A stretch of DNA of 64,000 nt from Apus apus (GCF_020740795.1 NC_067286.1:38020503-38084502), one strand, 5' to 3'. Counted from the stretch's first letter, positions 33,298 through 48,900 are shown. Translations and numbers: made by a program. Notes: generated by a model from the sequence alone, not told the origin.

Positions 33298-36200
33298 GTA
33301 AGTCAGTTGATTTAAATTTTATTTACAACTTTTGGTGTGTTGTAAGAAGGAAAGAGTCAAAATATGCAAAAGTTGCACCCTATTTTGAACCAGCTGCTTT
33401 AAGATTTTGATGTAGCATTGTTTGATTTTTGTCCAAGTTTCTACTTAGCTTGCTTGGAACTGGCAAACCTGAGGGAATGAAGTGGTTTGTCTACTTAATC
33501 AGTTGTTCCATAAGTTTCAGTTCTTTTTGCCTCTGTGTGTACATGTGCAATCTGCTTTCCATATGAGTAAGTGAAAGCAGAATTTGGTCCACAGATCCTT
33601 CTTTGTTAATCACAACTTTTTATTTTCTTTAAGGGGGAAAAAAAAAAAAAGGCAAAAAGCTGCTTTAGGAGTTCTTGAGTGGAACTGGTTCTTTCTGTTC
33701 TTGCAGTTCTGGCTGTTGGAATGAAGTTTAGGGCTGATGAATGAAAGGGCTGGTTTCCTTTTAATTCTAAGGTGTCTGCCTGGAATTCTAAAACCAAGGC
33801 TCGAAAAGAAAACTTTGTATAATGTTTTACTGACTACTGCATTTTCCTAGAGTGGGCAAGCAAGTAAACAAATTAAAAACCGTGCTACCTGTACAGTTCT
33901 GTATTCAAACAAAATAAAGGGAACAAAATGCCTGCCCAGTGTGGTTTTCTAAATAATAAGGTGACATTCTGCTTGAAAATGGTCTGTGTTTTATTTTGAT
34001 TATTATGCTTGATAGCTAGGCTTTTTTAGTTACTGTTTTAAAAGTTGTTATATCAACATAGTGTTGTAGTGTAGGTACTGGATGTATTCTCTTTAGATTT
34101 TAATTTTAGGCTAGCAGTCATTTTCTTGCATATAGTTTTTGTTAAAAATCAGGAGCATTCCTAGTCGGGTATTTTATTTCTTGTCTCAAAATAAGTTGAC
34201 CTTTTAAATTTTGTCTTTTGTAGCTTTTTAGAAACATCCCTTTTAGCTTAGATCTGACAGTATTTGAATAGCATTTAGAAATAAGTTTTGTTCAAGTTAA
34301 ATTTAGCATAGTTAAATTTTACCAGTGGATTAAATTCTGAATTGCACTTCCTAGTATGCAGCTGTGATTTGAATTAAACATATCTGAATTAAAGGGCACT
34401 ACATTTTGTAAAGCTTACTCAAAAACATAGATAATGATGTACTGTGGGTATAAAATCAGATAGTTAAAAATAATTTGAAGGTTTTTTTTTTTAAACTTAA
34501 ATGTTTTTAAAAACAATTTATATACTTTTGATTGAAGTAATATTGATACATAGAAATTTAAATGTAGTCATAACCCTCCTGCTGTCTCAGCTGTGTGGAG
34601 TCAACAGAAAGTTTCTGTGGGTTGCATATTTTTGTTTAAACCTTTTAAACCTAGTAGGATATTATCTTCCTGACATTGTCTTAAAAAAAACTCTGATATC
34701 TTGGCTTTGGCCTATTGAGAGACAGCCTGAGTCAGACGTTTCAGGCTATTCTAAATTTCTGTAGTGGCTAAGACTTGAAGAATACAAGAGCTGTTTCAAG
34801 GTTTTTTTAATGTACCCCTTGGTTTTACTGTTGTTTTTTGCTGGGTTTTTTTTTAATTTATAGTTTATTTTACTTGGAAGTTGTGGTCCAGGGTTGATAC
34901 TTTTAAATTAGGTAAAACATTTAATAGAATCATGGAATGGTTTGAGTTGAAAGAGACCTTAAAGATGACCTAGCTCCAACCTCCCTGCCTGGGCAGGGGC
35001 ACCTTCCATTAGACCCCATTGCTCAAAGCCACATCTAGCCTGGCCTGGAACACTTCCAGGAAGTCAGTATCCACAGCTTCCGTAGGCAGCCTGGTCTAGT
35101 GTCTCACCACCCTCACACTGAGGAATGTCTTCCTAATATGTAACCTGAATCTACCCTCTTTCAGTTTAAAACCGTTGCCCCTTGTTTTATCACTACATGC
35201 CGTAGTAAAAAATCCCTCCCCAGCTATGTCTAATAGTAGTACAAATTATTGTAATGATGGAGATAGCTAAAATTTTTGAAAGCATTTGAAATACCTAAGA
35301 ATGCTGAGTGCTTAATGCTTTTGATAAGTAGTGGCTTCTGTGTGTGTTGACTTGCATAGTTCCAGTTTATATGATTAGTCGTTCTAGTTTGAAATATACT
35401 ACTTTGGTTTTTTTAACTGTTGATTTTTTTGAAAGAGAGATTTAATTTTTTTACTTTTGGAACTTATTCACCATGTTTTTCTGTGTTGTTTTAGATGAAC
35501 AGCTAGCAGTCTGTAATTACAAAATTAAAAAAAAAATATTCAAGTTATACTTTCCTTGTGAAGTGTTATTTAGTCTATGTGAGGGATGTTAGTGCACCAC
35601 TATTTATGCTTACTTGCTGGTTTTGATTTTTTTTTTTAGAATTCTGACCCCTTGAATGTGAAAGGGTTAAATAAAACTTGTACTCTTTTCTGAATATTTC
35701 TTAAAGGTCTTCCTGATAGTTTTTCTAAATTGTTTGACTGTATGTAAAGGAAACATAAGACACACGTGTAACTACTGCTGTAATTATAGTGATTTGGAAA
35801 TACAGAAATCTTACGAACAAAATGAATTTGCTTGGAAAATCTCAACCTTTGGAGTATGAGGTTGTTACTGTCTCTGTCAAAGATTACAGCAAGATTTTTT
35901 TTTTTAACTGATTTTTTTAAAGTAAGTTTTGTGATATGCTGTTTCTTTTTAAAGCACAAATAGGATGCAACATTCTTGATATTCCTTTCATCTTTGTTGG
36001 TTTGAGGAGTTTGAGATGTGGTATTTTTGGGTGGGTTTCTCACATAGCATTGCAGAAAGCTCCTATCTACAGTAATTTGTGGGTTTTGCACTTCAGTTTT
36101 CAGTTATGCAAAGCAGGTTTCATCTAGAGACAGAATTTGCCCATGCAGATTTTTACATTTAGAATTTTTTAAAAAATTATGTTCGAGGGCGTTGGTTTGT

Positions 36201-36964
36201 TTTCAGGTTTTTGTGGGTGTTGGGTTTTTTTCCCCCCATTTAAATACAAGTTAAATACAATGGAAGTTTCTCAAAGTGATACTTACTTCCTCTTGGAAGT
36301 TCTGGAAAATGTTTTGAAGGCAGGCCCAGATTAAGAAAGCATGTAAACACAATGTGTTTCAATAGAGACATGGTCTTACTGCAGGATGCTCATTCTCTCC
36401 TGATGCTTTCAGACCACAGTTTCCAACAAATTCATGTAAAGGTATGGGCACTAGGACAGATGCAGGGATGCAGAGGGTGGGTGTAGAGTTATGGTAGGAT
36501 TCAGTTTAAAAATTGAAGTGAACAAGGTGAAAGGTAGGATAGATAGGAAGGAGGAATGAAATTCTTGTAAACAATAGAATAGGAGAAAGAACACTTCTTT
36601 TTTACAACCCTGGAATTAGTACTCATAGTTTGACTGCTCTGCTAACATATATGTACCAAACTTAAAAAAAAATATATATTGCTACTTGTTCCTGTTAAGA
36701 AGCAAAAATAAAAATGTTTTACTGTGGAAAGTATGGCAGTGACATCTGTGGTGAGCAGGTAATGTTTCTTGTAAGGTCCTCTAAAACATTTTCAATTATT
36801 ACAGAAATAATTCCTCTGAAAACTTCCATCACCTCATTCTTACTATTCTGTAAAACTCCAGAACTTCTGTTACCTCTGTATTGGTGAGGAATCTTCTTTC
36901 AGTTTCCATTTTTCACTTTCCTTGTGGTAACCTTGCTCCTGAAATGTTTTGGTGGTTGTTGTTG

Positions 36965-37023
<59 letters not shown>

Positions 37024-40000
37024 TTATTTATTTAGTGTCTGTCACCTTCAAACAGGTTAAGAGAGTATGTCTGCTTCTTCACATAAGTTTTTTTAGAAGG
37101 TTTTGTAATAGTTTTTGGATGAGGATGACTGAAACTGTGGGTAGTATTGCAAAGAATGTCATTGTAGTGCATCATATAATCTTAATGTTTGTTGATCTTT
37201 ACTAGAAATGACACAATTGCATGATTGCGCCCAACTTTTTCTCAGCTGCAGTTATTGTCACTTTATGAAGATTTGGCCTATTATTATCCTTGGTAATTTC
37301 CAGCTAGTAACTTCCGACTGTATAGTAAAGGTGGTGTATACTACATGCACTTTATAGTACATACACACATGTATAGTAGGTACACATAATACATGTATGT
37401 TACAGTACATGCTATGTGCATGTTCCAGTGCATGATTATTCCAGTAGTCTATGACTTTATCATTTTCATTGTTGAACATCATCCTGTTTCTGGTACTCCA
37501 GTTGTCACAGTAATATCCTATATGCCACCATCAAATGCCTTACTGAAGCCCAGAATGGTAAAACCAACTGATTGTTTTAGTCTTTGCCTCTAGAAGAGTA
37601 TGTTTCCAATGGAGAAGGTTGAATCAGTCTAGCATAGTCTTAACTTGTGACACACTCATCTTTATCCTTTCTTTATGTTACTACCATGTTTCTAAATGTT
37701 CTGAAAAATGTATTGTGGAGGACTGTTGAACTTTTTCGGGTATATGAAGGAAAGTGGAGAGGAGAAGAAAAAAACAAGCAGAGTGGCTTCGCAGTTATAG
37801 GACTTTTTAGCCAAGTTGGCGTGTGCATACTGTGCTTGAGAGCTTTCAAGCACATGTTGTGTGCCAATATTTGTCAAGCTATTGTGTGCTTTTTTTCCAC
37901 CCCCCCCCCCCCCCCCCCCCCAAACTTTTTTATTAAAAGTTTCTCTTATGAAAAAGTACCAAGTTCTTTCTACTGGTATTATGCAAAGTACTTCTCAGAT
38001 TAAATGCATTTTCCGTAATGAATTCTCCCCTATATCAAGATGCTTTCTATGTTTGATTATTTGTTTCCTTACCAGTGTTCACAAACTTGCAGGAAGGAAG
38101 CACAGAATACAATGTTCATATTCAACTTTGCTTCAGCTATTTCTGCTTTGCCAAGTTGGACCTCTTCAGCTGAGATGTGTGCTCATTCAGCTCCATGTCT
38201 TTTTAAAAAATTGCAAGTGGGAACCACAACTAGATGCTTATCTTAATTGGAATCTGTAACACTGTAGTACTAAGGTCTAGTATAGAATATTATTGTGTGT
38301 TGGTACACACACTCTTTAAAAGTAGCAGCCTTGCAGGCCGTATAGTACATTAACTTGATGAGTTTGGAGATAGGGAGCAACAGAGAGAAAATGCAGAAAA
38401 TTTCAGGACATGAAAGGGCAGTGAACATTCCTAGAGGATAAGAATCTTGCTGGAGGAAATTCTTACATCTCAGGATGAATCTTTTCATGTGTGTGCAATA
38501 ACCCTAAAGCTGCAACTGTCATGCAGTTTATGCATTGATATAAGGCCCAAACCACAGTTCTCCTTGGCTTTTCATTGTTCTCACCATGTTCTTCTTATGT
38601 GTAAATAAGCTTGATAGATGTGTTTAAAAAATTATTGAATATTAATGATTTATGTATTTATTATGTATTTATTACTACTTCATTAAGTATTTGCAAGTTA
38701 TTTTTAACCCTTGTCTTAATTTAGTAATTCCCTTTACAGCAGGAAGCTTGCCTGATCTGAAAACTCGGTATATTTACAATTCATAACCTTATTATTTATC
38801 TTTGCTATGGAATTGACGAGTATTAAAAACTTACCCATCTAATTTAGAGCTCTTAGCTTTGTGGACACTTTGAGATATGTTGGTTGTCTAATAAAGGCTC
38901 TATTTTTTTCATTCTTACAAAGTATAGGTATTTTAGTTTTTGTCCTCCCCAGTATTTCATGAACAGTAAATATCCTGAATTTCTGTAAAGTGAAAACCAG
39001 AGCCTTATATTGAAAAAAATTCTTTGGGCTTCTTGCCTGGTTAAAGAAGGATTATTTGGTTCACACATTTGTAAAAGCAGGGCTAAGATTAGCGTGAATA
39101 TCTTTAATTTGTAGTACTTCTGAAAACAAATCCTAATTAAAAGAGATAATGTAAAAATTTTTGTAAATTAACTGACCAGGAATAATTATTTGATATGCCA
39201 CTGTTAAAAGTTACGAAATCTGAAAAAAAAATTATGCCTTGTAACCTTGTTTGTTGCTTCCAAAGAAGGTTGATAATTACTTTCCATTTTCTGTTATGCC
39301 AAGAGGATTGTAAGATGCCCTTAACTTTAAATTAATCTGAAAACTTGTCTCAATATTTCAGCAAGAAGAATCCACTTGATGAATTCTCACAAATCTTACT
39401 ATAACTTGTTTTAGGACATGATATAAGTAGCACAGGTTTGACATCTATTTTTCTGTGCTTAAACTTATGTCCTATTATAATCTCAAAACTATATGAAGTT
39501 TTATGTTGAAACTGTTGCTGAAATAGCATTTAGAACTGTTTATCTCATGTTTATCTCAGTTTTAATAAGACTATGGCAAACATGTGAGAAATAGGAGGTC
39601 AACTTACATTTTTACTCAGCTGTTCTTGTGTAAATTCAATGGTTGACTTAGCAAAGTACTATACATTTCACACTGGAATGTGCAGTGATTTTTTTTTTTC
39701 CTCCTGAGGAGTTTAGGAAATAGCAAAATCTGTACTTTTAGGTTTCATCTGTTCAATTTAACACTCTTAAAATGCATACTTGGAGCCATATGCCTTCTTG
39801 AGTCTTTGTAGTTTAAAACTTAGTGTAGCAAGCTGGAACTCTAAAAATGGCAGAAGGCATGAGGGTAAGAAAGTGTGTTAGGGACCATCATCTGCATTAT
39901 TCATATGTTGTATAGTTTCTGAAGAGCTAGCCATGGATTAGAGATTACAAATAATTTATTAAGCCTATAAAATGAATGCTGTTCATGGTGCATGGTTTAT

Positions 40001-42875
40001 TGAAGTATTTTAGTAGTTCTGAAAATATTGACTTTGCTCTCTGTGACCCTAGGACTAAATGCAAATGAAGCAGCCAGAAAATTTGCTTTGTATTAAAGGT
40101 AATAGTGAAATGTGTGGGAGGTAGAGAAGTGACTGAATTTCCCCTTTGATAAATAAAGTACTGTGGTAGTTCTGGTGGGATGAAGATGAGAGAAAATAAA
40201 AATCAGTGGAGCTCCTCTTGAACTGAGAGGACTTGCTATAGTAGGCAGCCTATCCATAAAGCGATTTGATACATAGGTTTGGACAATTTTTTTTTCTTTT
40301 CTGAGTTCATTTTGGTAGGTTGGGTTTAAGAGCATTAACAGCTGGCTGAAGTCTCAGCCTAGTTTCTTTCTAGGAGATGGGTGCTGCTTAGCTGGTTCTC
40401 TGGTAACTACAGTCAAGAGGGTTAATCTTGAGTATACTTTAAATCTACTTTATTACAGCTTTATGCTTTTTATAATAATATTTCTAGTTTTGAAATAAAG
40501 AATTGGACACTGCCATGCTAGAATACATGTTTTCATGTTTGTCTTGTCTTCTGCTAAGAGGACTTCAGCTGGTCTTTTGTGGCACCATTTCAGTGATTAA
40601 ACTAATGTAATTAAAGCAATATTGCAGGTAAATGCTTTTGGTATTAGCAATGCAAGGCAAGTTTGGGATTCTGAGATTTAAAATGCTTTTCTACCAAAGG
40701 ATCAGCTGGAGGTTTGGTATTAACCTCTGATCCGAGATGAAGAGAGTCCTTGGGAAGAAGTGAGTGGTGAAACCCTTGCTGGAAAGCTCAACAGTAGTGC
40801 AGCAATCAATTATAAAAAAATCCAGATTTATATGAAAACTAAGGATTTCAGCTTTACAGTGCTGTGTTTGTGTTTTAATTGCTAATGTGAACTAGTGTTA
40901 TGTGAAGGAATGAGCTTTTGCTAGGATTAACTAACAAAACTTCTTTGCTGGTTCTTGTCTCCTCCAAATTGGTGCCTCTTAGTCCTTTTATTATGATGTA
41001 GAAGCAGCATACAAAATTATCTTTGTTAGAAATGATTCACCTTTTCAGGTGCTGTTTAACTAAATGAATATTTTAATGTTTAACCGTGTTTTTTAAAAAA
41101 TAATTTTAATTAGAAAACTTTTGAAAGTTAACTTTACAGAGATAAAATTATCATAGTCATAATCTTGACCAGCAGATTCAAAAGGTCCATGACGGGTGGA
41201 TCAGAAGAGCTTCAGTTTTCTCAGAGTGGGGAGTATAGATTAAAAAAAACCCTTATTTTTGTACAGTAAAATGCTTTTTTGTTTAGAACAGATTCTCTGC
41301 TTAGGAAGTCTACTTAAAGTATAGAAGTCTTAAATCAAGAAATAACATGGTGCTTTATTAATACCTTAAAGTGTTGTTAATTTGCAGAATTATTTTTTGT
41401 AAAGGTGGTGTTATTTGCAGGAAGATTTGGTTAGTGCTGACACTGAGTGTTTTCCCACTCCTATGACCCGAAAAAAAGGGAAATCATTAAAGAGGTATTT
41501 TTTAAGAAATATTGACAGGAGAGGGACAAAATACATGATACTCAATGGGAAATGGCTTATAGAATTGTTATTGTAGTGTTGTCTACTTTGTGAAATCCTA
41601 ATTTTGTATTTGTGGAATAGCCCTGCAACAATCATCTATTCTCTTCCTCTACTTTTAGATCAGTTTTAAAAGGACTTCAGGGTGTTTTTTTTTTTCCTTT
41701 TCTTTTTTCTCTATTCTTTGAATTCTTTAGACAAATTCTCCCTTTCCTAATTGGAGATTAAGCCAATTTTTTCAGGTACACAATTTGGTTAAGAAAACTT
41801 TCTGCTTTTTTGAGCACATAATCTTACCTGATATCTCAGTCCCTTGCAACCATTCTTCGAAATGCAGGACAATTATTAGAAAAAATGTTTCTTTATTCCA
41901 GTTTTGCAGACAGACTTGATATTTTATACTATTTTACACAGATAATATTAATTAGTTTTATAATTTTCATAAAATTGTGTGAAATCCTAGTTTATTATTT
42001 CATTAACAAGATTCTTTTCTACTTGCAGCAACAACATTTGTTTAAATTTAATTACATGATGCTAATATTATGTCTCAATCAAAGACACACAGTATTTTTC
42101 TACCTGCTGTGCCTGAAATGCACAGTCTGAGTGTTGCCTCATTTATTCTAAGAGGGTGCATATTTGCACTGAGCACCTTGGAGAAAAATAATTTCTATTT
42201 GTTTTTGCTTTTTTCATTGCATTAATGGATGTATCTCTAAAATGATCTTCCAGCATTTGACAAAGGCATTTTTGCTGAGTTGTACACATTTTTTAGCTTC
42301 AGCTCAGTCCTTTCAGCTGTTGCTCATCTTAACTGGATGTTGCCTAAATAAATACAATTTTGCCACTAAAGAGTAAATGGCCAGTGACCTAGGTTGGGTA
42401 CTGGGCACTTCAAAGCAGGGGACTGTCACACTGAGAAGGAAGGAAGAAAAAGCTGTTTCTAATCTGAAGGCACATACTGATGGAACCACGGATAATTTAC
42501 CCAAGATGAACAAAAGTCATGCAAAGAGTTGACAGATGAAAAGAAGGCTTTCAGAGATTTATCCTAAAGTTTTATCCTAAACATTGTTTCATTCAAAGGT
42601 TGAACTGATGACAGTCCCTCTCAGGAAAAAAAAAAAAGAGCAAAAAAAACCTGAACAAGCAAGAAAGCTATATATGAAGATCGTAATTGTTTTAGGATTA
42701 GGTGCAAACCTCCTTTTGGCTAAAATCCTGTTTGTGTAGCAAAACAATCATGCTTAGTAGGAGCAATTCTAACTCTGAGATTGATGGCTATACATTCTGC
42801 ATCAGCATGTTTTTTTAGCATAGTTGTAATGTAAAGGTTATTTAGTGTCTTTAATGAGATGCTTATAGAAGACAC

Positions 42876-42914
<39 letters not shown>

Positions 42915-45900
42915 TGATAGGGCACTTCACAATCTTACCCTAAAGCAGACTTGTGTTTCAGATGTGATTCATGTAGATTCCTTTGAGTGGTGCTGAAAGT
43001 TAGTATGTAAAAACTTAGCACTAGAAGTTAGTAGTGTGTTTATTTTTTTTTTTTTAATGTATTTCAATTACTGTTGCATTGGATCATCTTGTTCTTCATG
43101 TGATACAAAAATGACCAGATCTATCAGAAGTTCTTTTCAGTGCTTTGTATTTGATATGTGCTGGTTTAGAAGTACAATGATTTTTGTTCGGTTTGCCACA
43201 GAGGAATTTTAATGTCTGATAGGGGTATGATCTCTTTGTTTTTACTGAATGGTTGCAATATGATTTGATTAAAATACTATTTGAATATTACTTAAATAAC
43301 TCTGTTTTGTTGTAGCCGAAAAAGAAAACAAAGACATTCAATCCTCCAATCCGTAGAAACTGGGAAAGTAATTACTTTGGGATGCCCCTACAGGATCTGG
43401 TTACATCTGAGAAACCGATACCTCTGTTTGTTGAAAAATGTGTACAATTCATTGAAGATACAGGTAAGATAGGAGAACTGTTGGAGGGGAAATACTTTTC
43501 CACTTTGCATAGTGAGTAAAGCCTCTCATTTCCTGTTTAATATACTTTAAGGATTTTATCCTAGAAATAAATAATTATGGGAAAAGCAAATTTTAAAAGT
43601 ACAATGTGTTATTTAACTCATATGGTTGATATGTGACAGTCTTTTGTCTTTATTTACACAGTTATTTGTTTTACAAACATTTCAAGTTTAACATTTGTTT
43701 CTTGTAATTGCATCACTTTCTAATGCCAAATGACGTTCAACCCCGTGGTGTTCCAGTCTTACATGTCTCAGTGTCACCACTGTATTTTACCTTGTATATT
43801 GAGAAGCTCTGAAATCCACTTTTTCCAATTGCAGAGAATAGGTACTTGGTATGGCTTAATTAGTCAGCTTGCTTGCTTTATTTTACTGGTAAACCTAATT
43901 TTGCATTTTAACTTATGGAGACTGAAACATTTATTTTCAAAATAGTACATAATTCTACATGAAAAACGTTAAGCAATTTGTTTAACTTGCAGATTTCCAG
44001 TTTAATGTAAAACATTAACCTGTATGTGTTTGCACTAGGGTGAAATTTCACAGTACTTTTTCTCTCTCTCCTTTCTCCTTGGCTCCCTGGTTGTGTGTTT
44101 GTATCTGCTTTCAGCCTGTTTTGGGTTTGAGGCAAGTAACATGATCTTGCTGGTCCAGCATAAGATTACATTTATGAGTGGGGAGTTTTTTTGAGGTTTC
44201 GGAGTGACCTGTATTTCGGGTTTCGTTTGGTTTGGTTTTTGTCTTTAAAGATGGCAAGCACCAGTTTTCATTTAGTGCGTAGATCTTGCTTGCTCTGAAC
44301 TTGTATAAATGCTGTATTTGAAACAAATGAAAGGGTGGTACTGACTGACTGGAACAGGGACTGCCTTTTAATGGGTGTCTGCAGTTTGGTTATGTTTAGC
44401 ATCAAGTCAAACAGTGCCTTTTTCAGCATTTTCTTAAGTTCTGTAGTACAATTTTGGCTGTAAGATGACAGTAACAGTTTTAGCAAGAGTAAAGCTGAAG
44501 AATTTTCTTTTTAAAACTACATTCCGTTTTCCTGCCATCTGTAAGAGTATTGTTTCCAGAAGAACTGCTACAGGTGGTAAGCTTAATAGCTGTTTCTGAA
44601 GTCTTATTTGCTGCATTCTTGCAATCAAAAAAAAGGTGAAACCTGTCACTGATCTTTTGGGACACAGGGGTGTTAGTGTAAATCTTTTTTTAACCTTTAC
44701 CTCCTACTGATTCCTTGCCTAAAGGAAGGAAGCAGTGTTTTCTTCCCTCTTGCTTTTGCTTCCCCACTTCATGCAGGAGAAAATGGGGAAGGAGGAAGAA
44801 AGGCAAGGAGTAATAGAGGGTCTCCTCAAAAGTGGTGATTCAGGAGGTACTGCCTTTCCTGTAACTGGTTGGGTGTATGTTAGTTCATCTTAGGATGCTT
44901 ATGCAGCTACTGAAAGCTGGATAATTTTAATTCTGGCTTAAATTAAATTCTTTAATTTAAGCTGGACAAACATTGTGCCATCTGCATGCTTTGTGGCTGT
45001 GAAGACTGTAGTTGTCCCACTGTTACTGTTAAGCTTTTAATAGGATGGAGCAAACCTCCAACTTTTGATCTGTATTACAGTTTTCTTTCTCTTACTCTGG
45101 ATTCTGTGCCAGTAGCTTTCGTTGTTCTTTCAACTTCCATACTTGGCTGTGGGAGTTTTATTTTTGGTGTGTATTATTTTTATATTGGGGTAATATTTTG
45201 TAGACATTTGTGATTCAAGCAGTGGTCTGATATGATGTATTTGTTGCCTTTGAGAGAGGAGGATGTTAATTCACTTGCATTGCCTGTATTGAGATAGACT
45301 CACACCGCTGAATGCCTGAGAAAATCCCACAAATACAGTTTTGGAGGTGATCAGTCTGCAGAAGGCAAGTCAGGAGTCCACAATGGTACCATTCCTATTT
45401 GATAAAGCTGTTGTATCAGCTGCTTGGCTCTTGGGAGTCATGCAATACTTCAGATGTCTCTTAAAAAGTCAGCCTACTATCATTAGTAACTGAACTGAAT
45501 GCTAGAGTTTATTATAATTGACTTTTAATCAAGACGTGCAGTCTTTTCCAACTCTTCTTGAGTGAGGCTAATCTGTATTTCTCTTACAGAAGGCATATTT
45601 GTTTAGCTTTTTCTTCTGAGGTATTTTCACAGAGTTCAGCTCTTTCTATTACCACATGAAATTTGCACTGTGGCTGAATCGCAGGTTTTTTGTGAATATA
45701 TTATTAATCTCAAACCAAAGGGCTAATCTTAATTTTTAATGTTCCCTATCTCTGCCTCAAGAAATTATACAAGGTGGTGCTTTCTACCCACTCATGTAAA
45801 TTGTGACTGAGACTAGAAGGTATGCGGTGTGAAAAACAGTTTTCTCTGTTTTGGATGCTCAGATGATAAGGTAATATCAGACAGTGTCTTTGAATGTTAT

Positions 45901-48900
45901 TGCTCCACCATAATCCTTTAAGAATTGAGCGCATGCAGAAAATAACATCAAATTTTTGTTTTGCCATACTGTTCTGGCATATCCTCATGGAAAAAAAAAA
46001 AAAGTCTGCATCAGTAGAAGAGGGGAAAAGCTGAAAAGTTTTAGCCTTTTGTAAATCAACATATTTTTCTTTTGAAGGAGCCATATGAATTCTGTCAGGG
46101 GAGGTCTGGTAGAGATAAGAGATCCAAGGTCAGAGCCTACTAATGTAGGTATTTTCTGTGTTCCTGTTTAGTTTTATGTTTTTCAACACAAAGTTTTATT
46201 CTGAAGTGGTTTAGCATTATGGAGTCAACTGATTTCTGATCTTGAAAGATAATCTAGGGTTTGAGTCCCTTTGGAATGTTTTTTGATGGTAGAAAAAATG
46301 AAAGATAGTAGAAACTGAGGGAGCAAAGTGGATAATACTGGAGCAGATGTAAACTTAATAAGCAGTAAGTATGTCTCGAAACCTCTGTTTCAACAGCAGT
46401 GTGTACTGTTGCTGTTACTGGTAGTACAAAGCAGCAATAGCACATAATACTTTGTTTTGTTGGAATCTATTGATTAAAAAAAATGTATAATACATTTAAA
46501 AACGCTGTCATTCCTGGATAAGGAATGTGAGGAAAGCTTGGCTAAATATTGTAAACAAACTTTGCTTGTATGTTTATACATACTTCATGACTATATGAAA
46601 ACCTTTTATCTAACCGAGCCTTTGATTTGATTCATTGTAATAATAGCAGGATGAGTTTTCTTTTGATTGGTTGTCAGAGCTCTTTCTTGTTGATTATTCA
46701 ACAAGATGATCAAAATAATTTTGTCTTTCAGGTAAGTAACTTGATAATGTTGAATTGTGAAGTTTTCCACAAAATGGCTTGGTACAAATGTATAATGTTT
46801 TTAGGAAGACTTTTTTTCTGGTACAGATACTGTGATCTTTCCTGTTTACATCTACAAACTGTAACGATTCTCTATCATTAGTGACACAGCATAATGTATA
46901 AACTGCTGGTGTTTGTATTCTTTTACCTCTGTCATATTCATTACAAATCAGTATGTAACTTGCTCTTGAGGGCAGCTACTTAAATTGACTTTTTCACATT
47001 GGTAGTTGTTTTCAGTTATGGACTTCAAAAGATTATTTTGATGATACAGTTGTACTGGTCTATTTTGTTGCTTTTTCTGGCTAGACTGATTAAAAGGTCA
47101 TTTTGTTACGTCACGTTAAACGAACTTTTAAGTGTATTGGTTTTCTGCAAGCTAGATTTATTGAAATGTATTTAGCTGGGGAACTAGAGCTCAGTTGTGA
47201 CTTTTAAGAAAATTGTACTGGCTGCTTTTGTACAGAAATAATGGTGCTAAGATGTGCTAGAAAAACATAAAACAAACAAAAAACAAAAATCCCTGCTTTT
47301 TTAAACAAAAGTTCTATCCAATGTAGACCATTACTTTTTTTAGCGTAACTAATTTTTTCTAAATAAAAGCATCAGAAATGAGAATTTTTGAAGCTAAATT
47401 GTTAACTGTATTGATAGCATGAGTTCTCTGTTTCACTAAGAGTTAGGTAGAGAGTAAAGAGGGTATTCTGATGGGCAGTTTTGTTTGAGAGAGAGGAATA
47501 CAGATTTCTGAAGGGTAATTGAATATTTAACTTCCAAATGTTGGAATGATTCAAATTTTGTATTTCAATGCCATGTAAAAATATCTACTGAATGTCTAAT
47601 TTGTTTAAGTATAAAAATTTTACATGTTTATTACAAATTTGTACCTCAGGTGTTGTGTTAGTATCATTTTTATGCTGCCACCAATTTAATTTCAAGTGCT
47701 ATTTGTGTGCTATTCAACACATACTCTTGTTGATTATTGTTAACTTTCCTAAACTTGTAATAATTTGGGCAAAAATTATGCATGCTAACTAGTAGTAATA
47801 GCAATAGGAGGGTTTTGGTTTTTTGTATTTCCGTTTTTTTAAAATTGATGGTTTTGTTTCAATTTTTGTATGCGTCATTGTACATGGGTGAAAAGTTTGG
47901 TATAAACTACATTTCATTAAATTTACTAAGGAATATGGTATTAAATTAATATTATGAATGCTAGCACAGTTTTGCCATTTAGTAAATTCAACTTTAATAA
48001 TAATAGCAGTATTTTAAAATGTTTTTTTCTTACTTTTCAGGGTTTTTTTAATCTTTGTATTGATATCTGTGTGCTTAATTGATTAAATTAGAAATTATAG
48101 ATTCTGTACTTTGAGAACTGATAGCATTTATATTGTTAATTCTAAATTAAATAAGTGAGGGAAGAGAAGCTTATTAGAATAATATATATTCTAATAATTT
48201 AGTTACTCAAAAAATGGAATACAGAAGGAGGAATTAATCTGACAGAGCCATATCTCATTTAATGTCTCACATGGTCTCTGTGGAAAGCTATAGGTGAAAT
48301 AAAAAATTGTGTATTTCCTATATGTACAATAATTAGTGCTTTTGATACTTAAACCTTTTTGTAATGCTGTTAAATTTACAATTTTGGAGTCATTTGAGTA
48401 AAAGACTATTGCCTTTTGTGCATTTCCCTCTCACCTAAGTTATACTCAGGTGTTTTACACTGAATCTGCCATGAAACCAGATTTTTTACCTTGAAAGTAT
48501 AGATAATGCATAGTTTGTCTCCAGAGAATAAGGATTGGGTAGAAATCGGTGAAGGAAATGAGTCAGTAGCACCTGATGAGGTAAAAAGGCTGGTAAATCG
48601 TTGAAATATATTCATAGTGGCTGCAAAATCCAGAAACTTAAGATGGATTATGTCTCCTTATATTCGCAGGGCTTGAGAGAGCTAGAGGCTTTTGGGATCC
48701 TGTTCTGTTGTATAGAGAACAGAATGGGACAGGAGAGACCATCCCCCTCTGCCTGGTGAATGAGACCCAGCCTTCTATGGGTAGTTTCATAGTGGTGTAA
48801 CAGCCAGTAAGGTGGTCTCCTGCTGTACACTTCTGCCACTTTTCATTCTGGGAGCTTGTCAGATGTCTCTGAATCAGTGGGATTCACTATCTTGGAAAGC

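Larger units (their letters stand above)
33298..43315 (+). other. ARHGAP5: ARHGAP5 intron 3 (phase 0)
   Basis: This 10-kb intron runs from gtaagt to the acceptor tctgttttgttgtag. It contains a CR1 fragment (34924-35230), a possible decayed CR1 (about 37460-37640), a (TTG)n(TTA)n microsatellite, C22 and T36 runs, and an AATAAA at 33913. The remainder is AT-rich, with no extra exon recognised. Confidence 0.9.

Noticed and set aside
36924..37205. 93-codon ORF with a polytyrosine run
   Set aside because: It is a translation of the TTA microsatellite.
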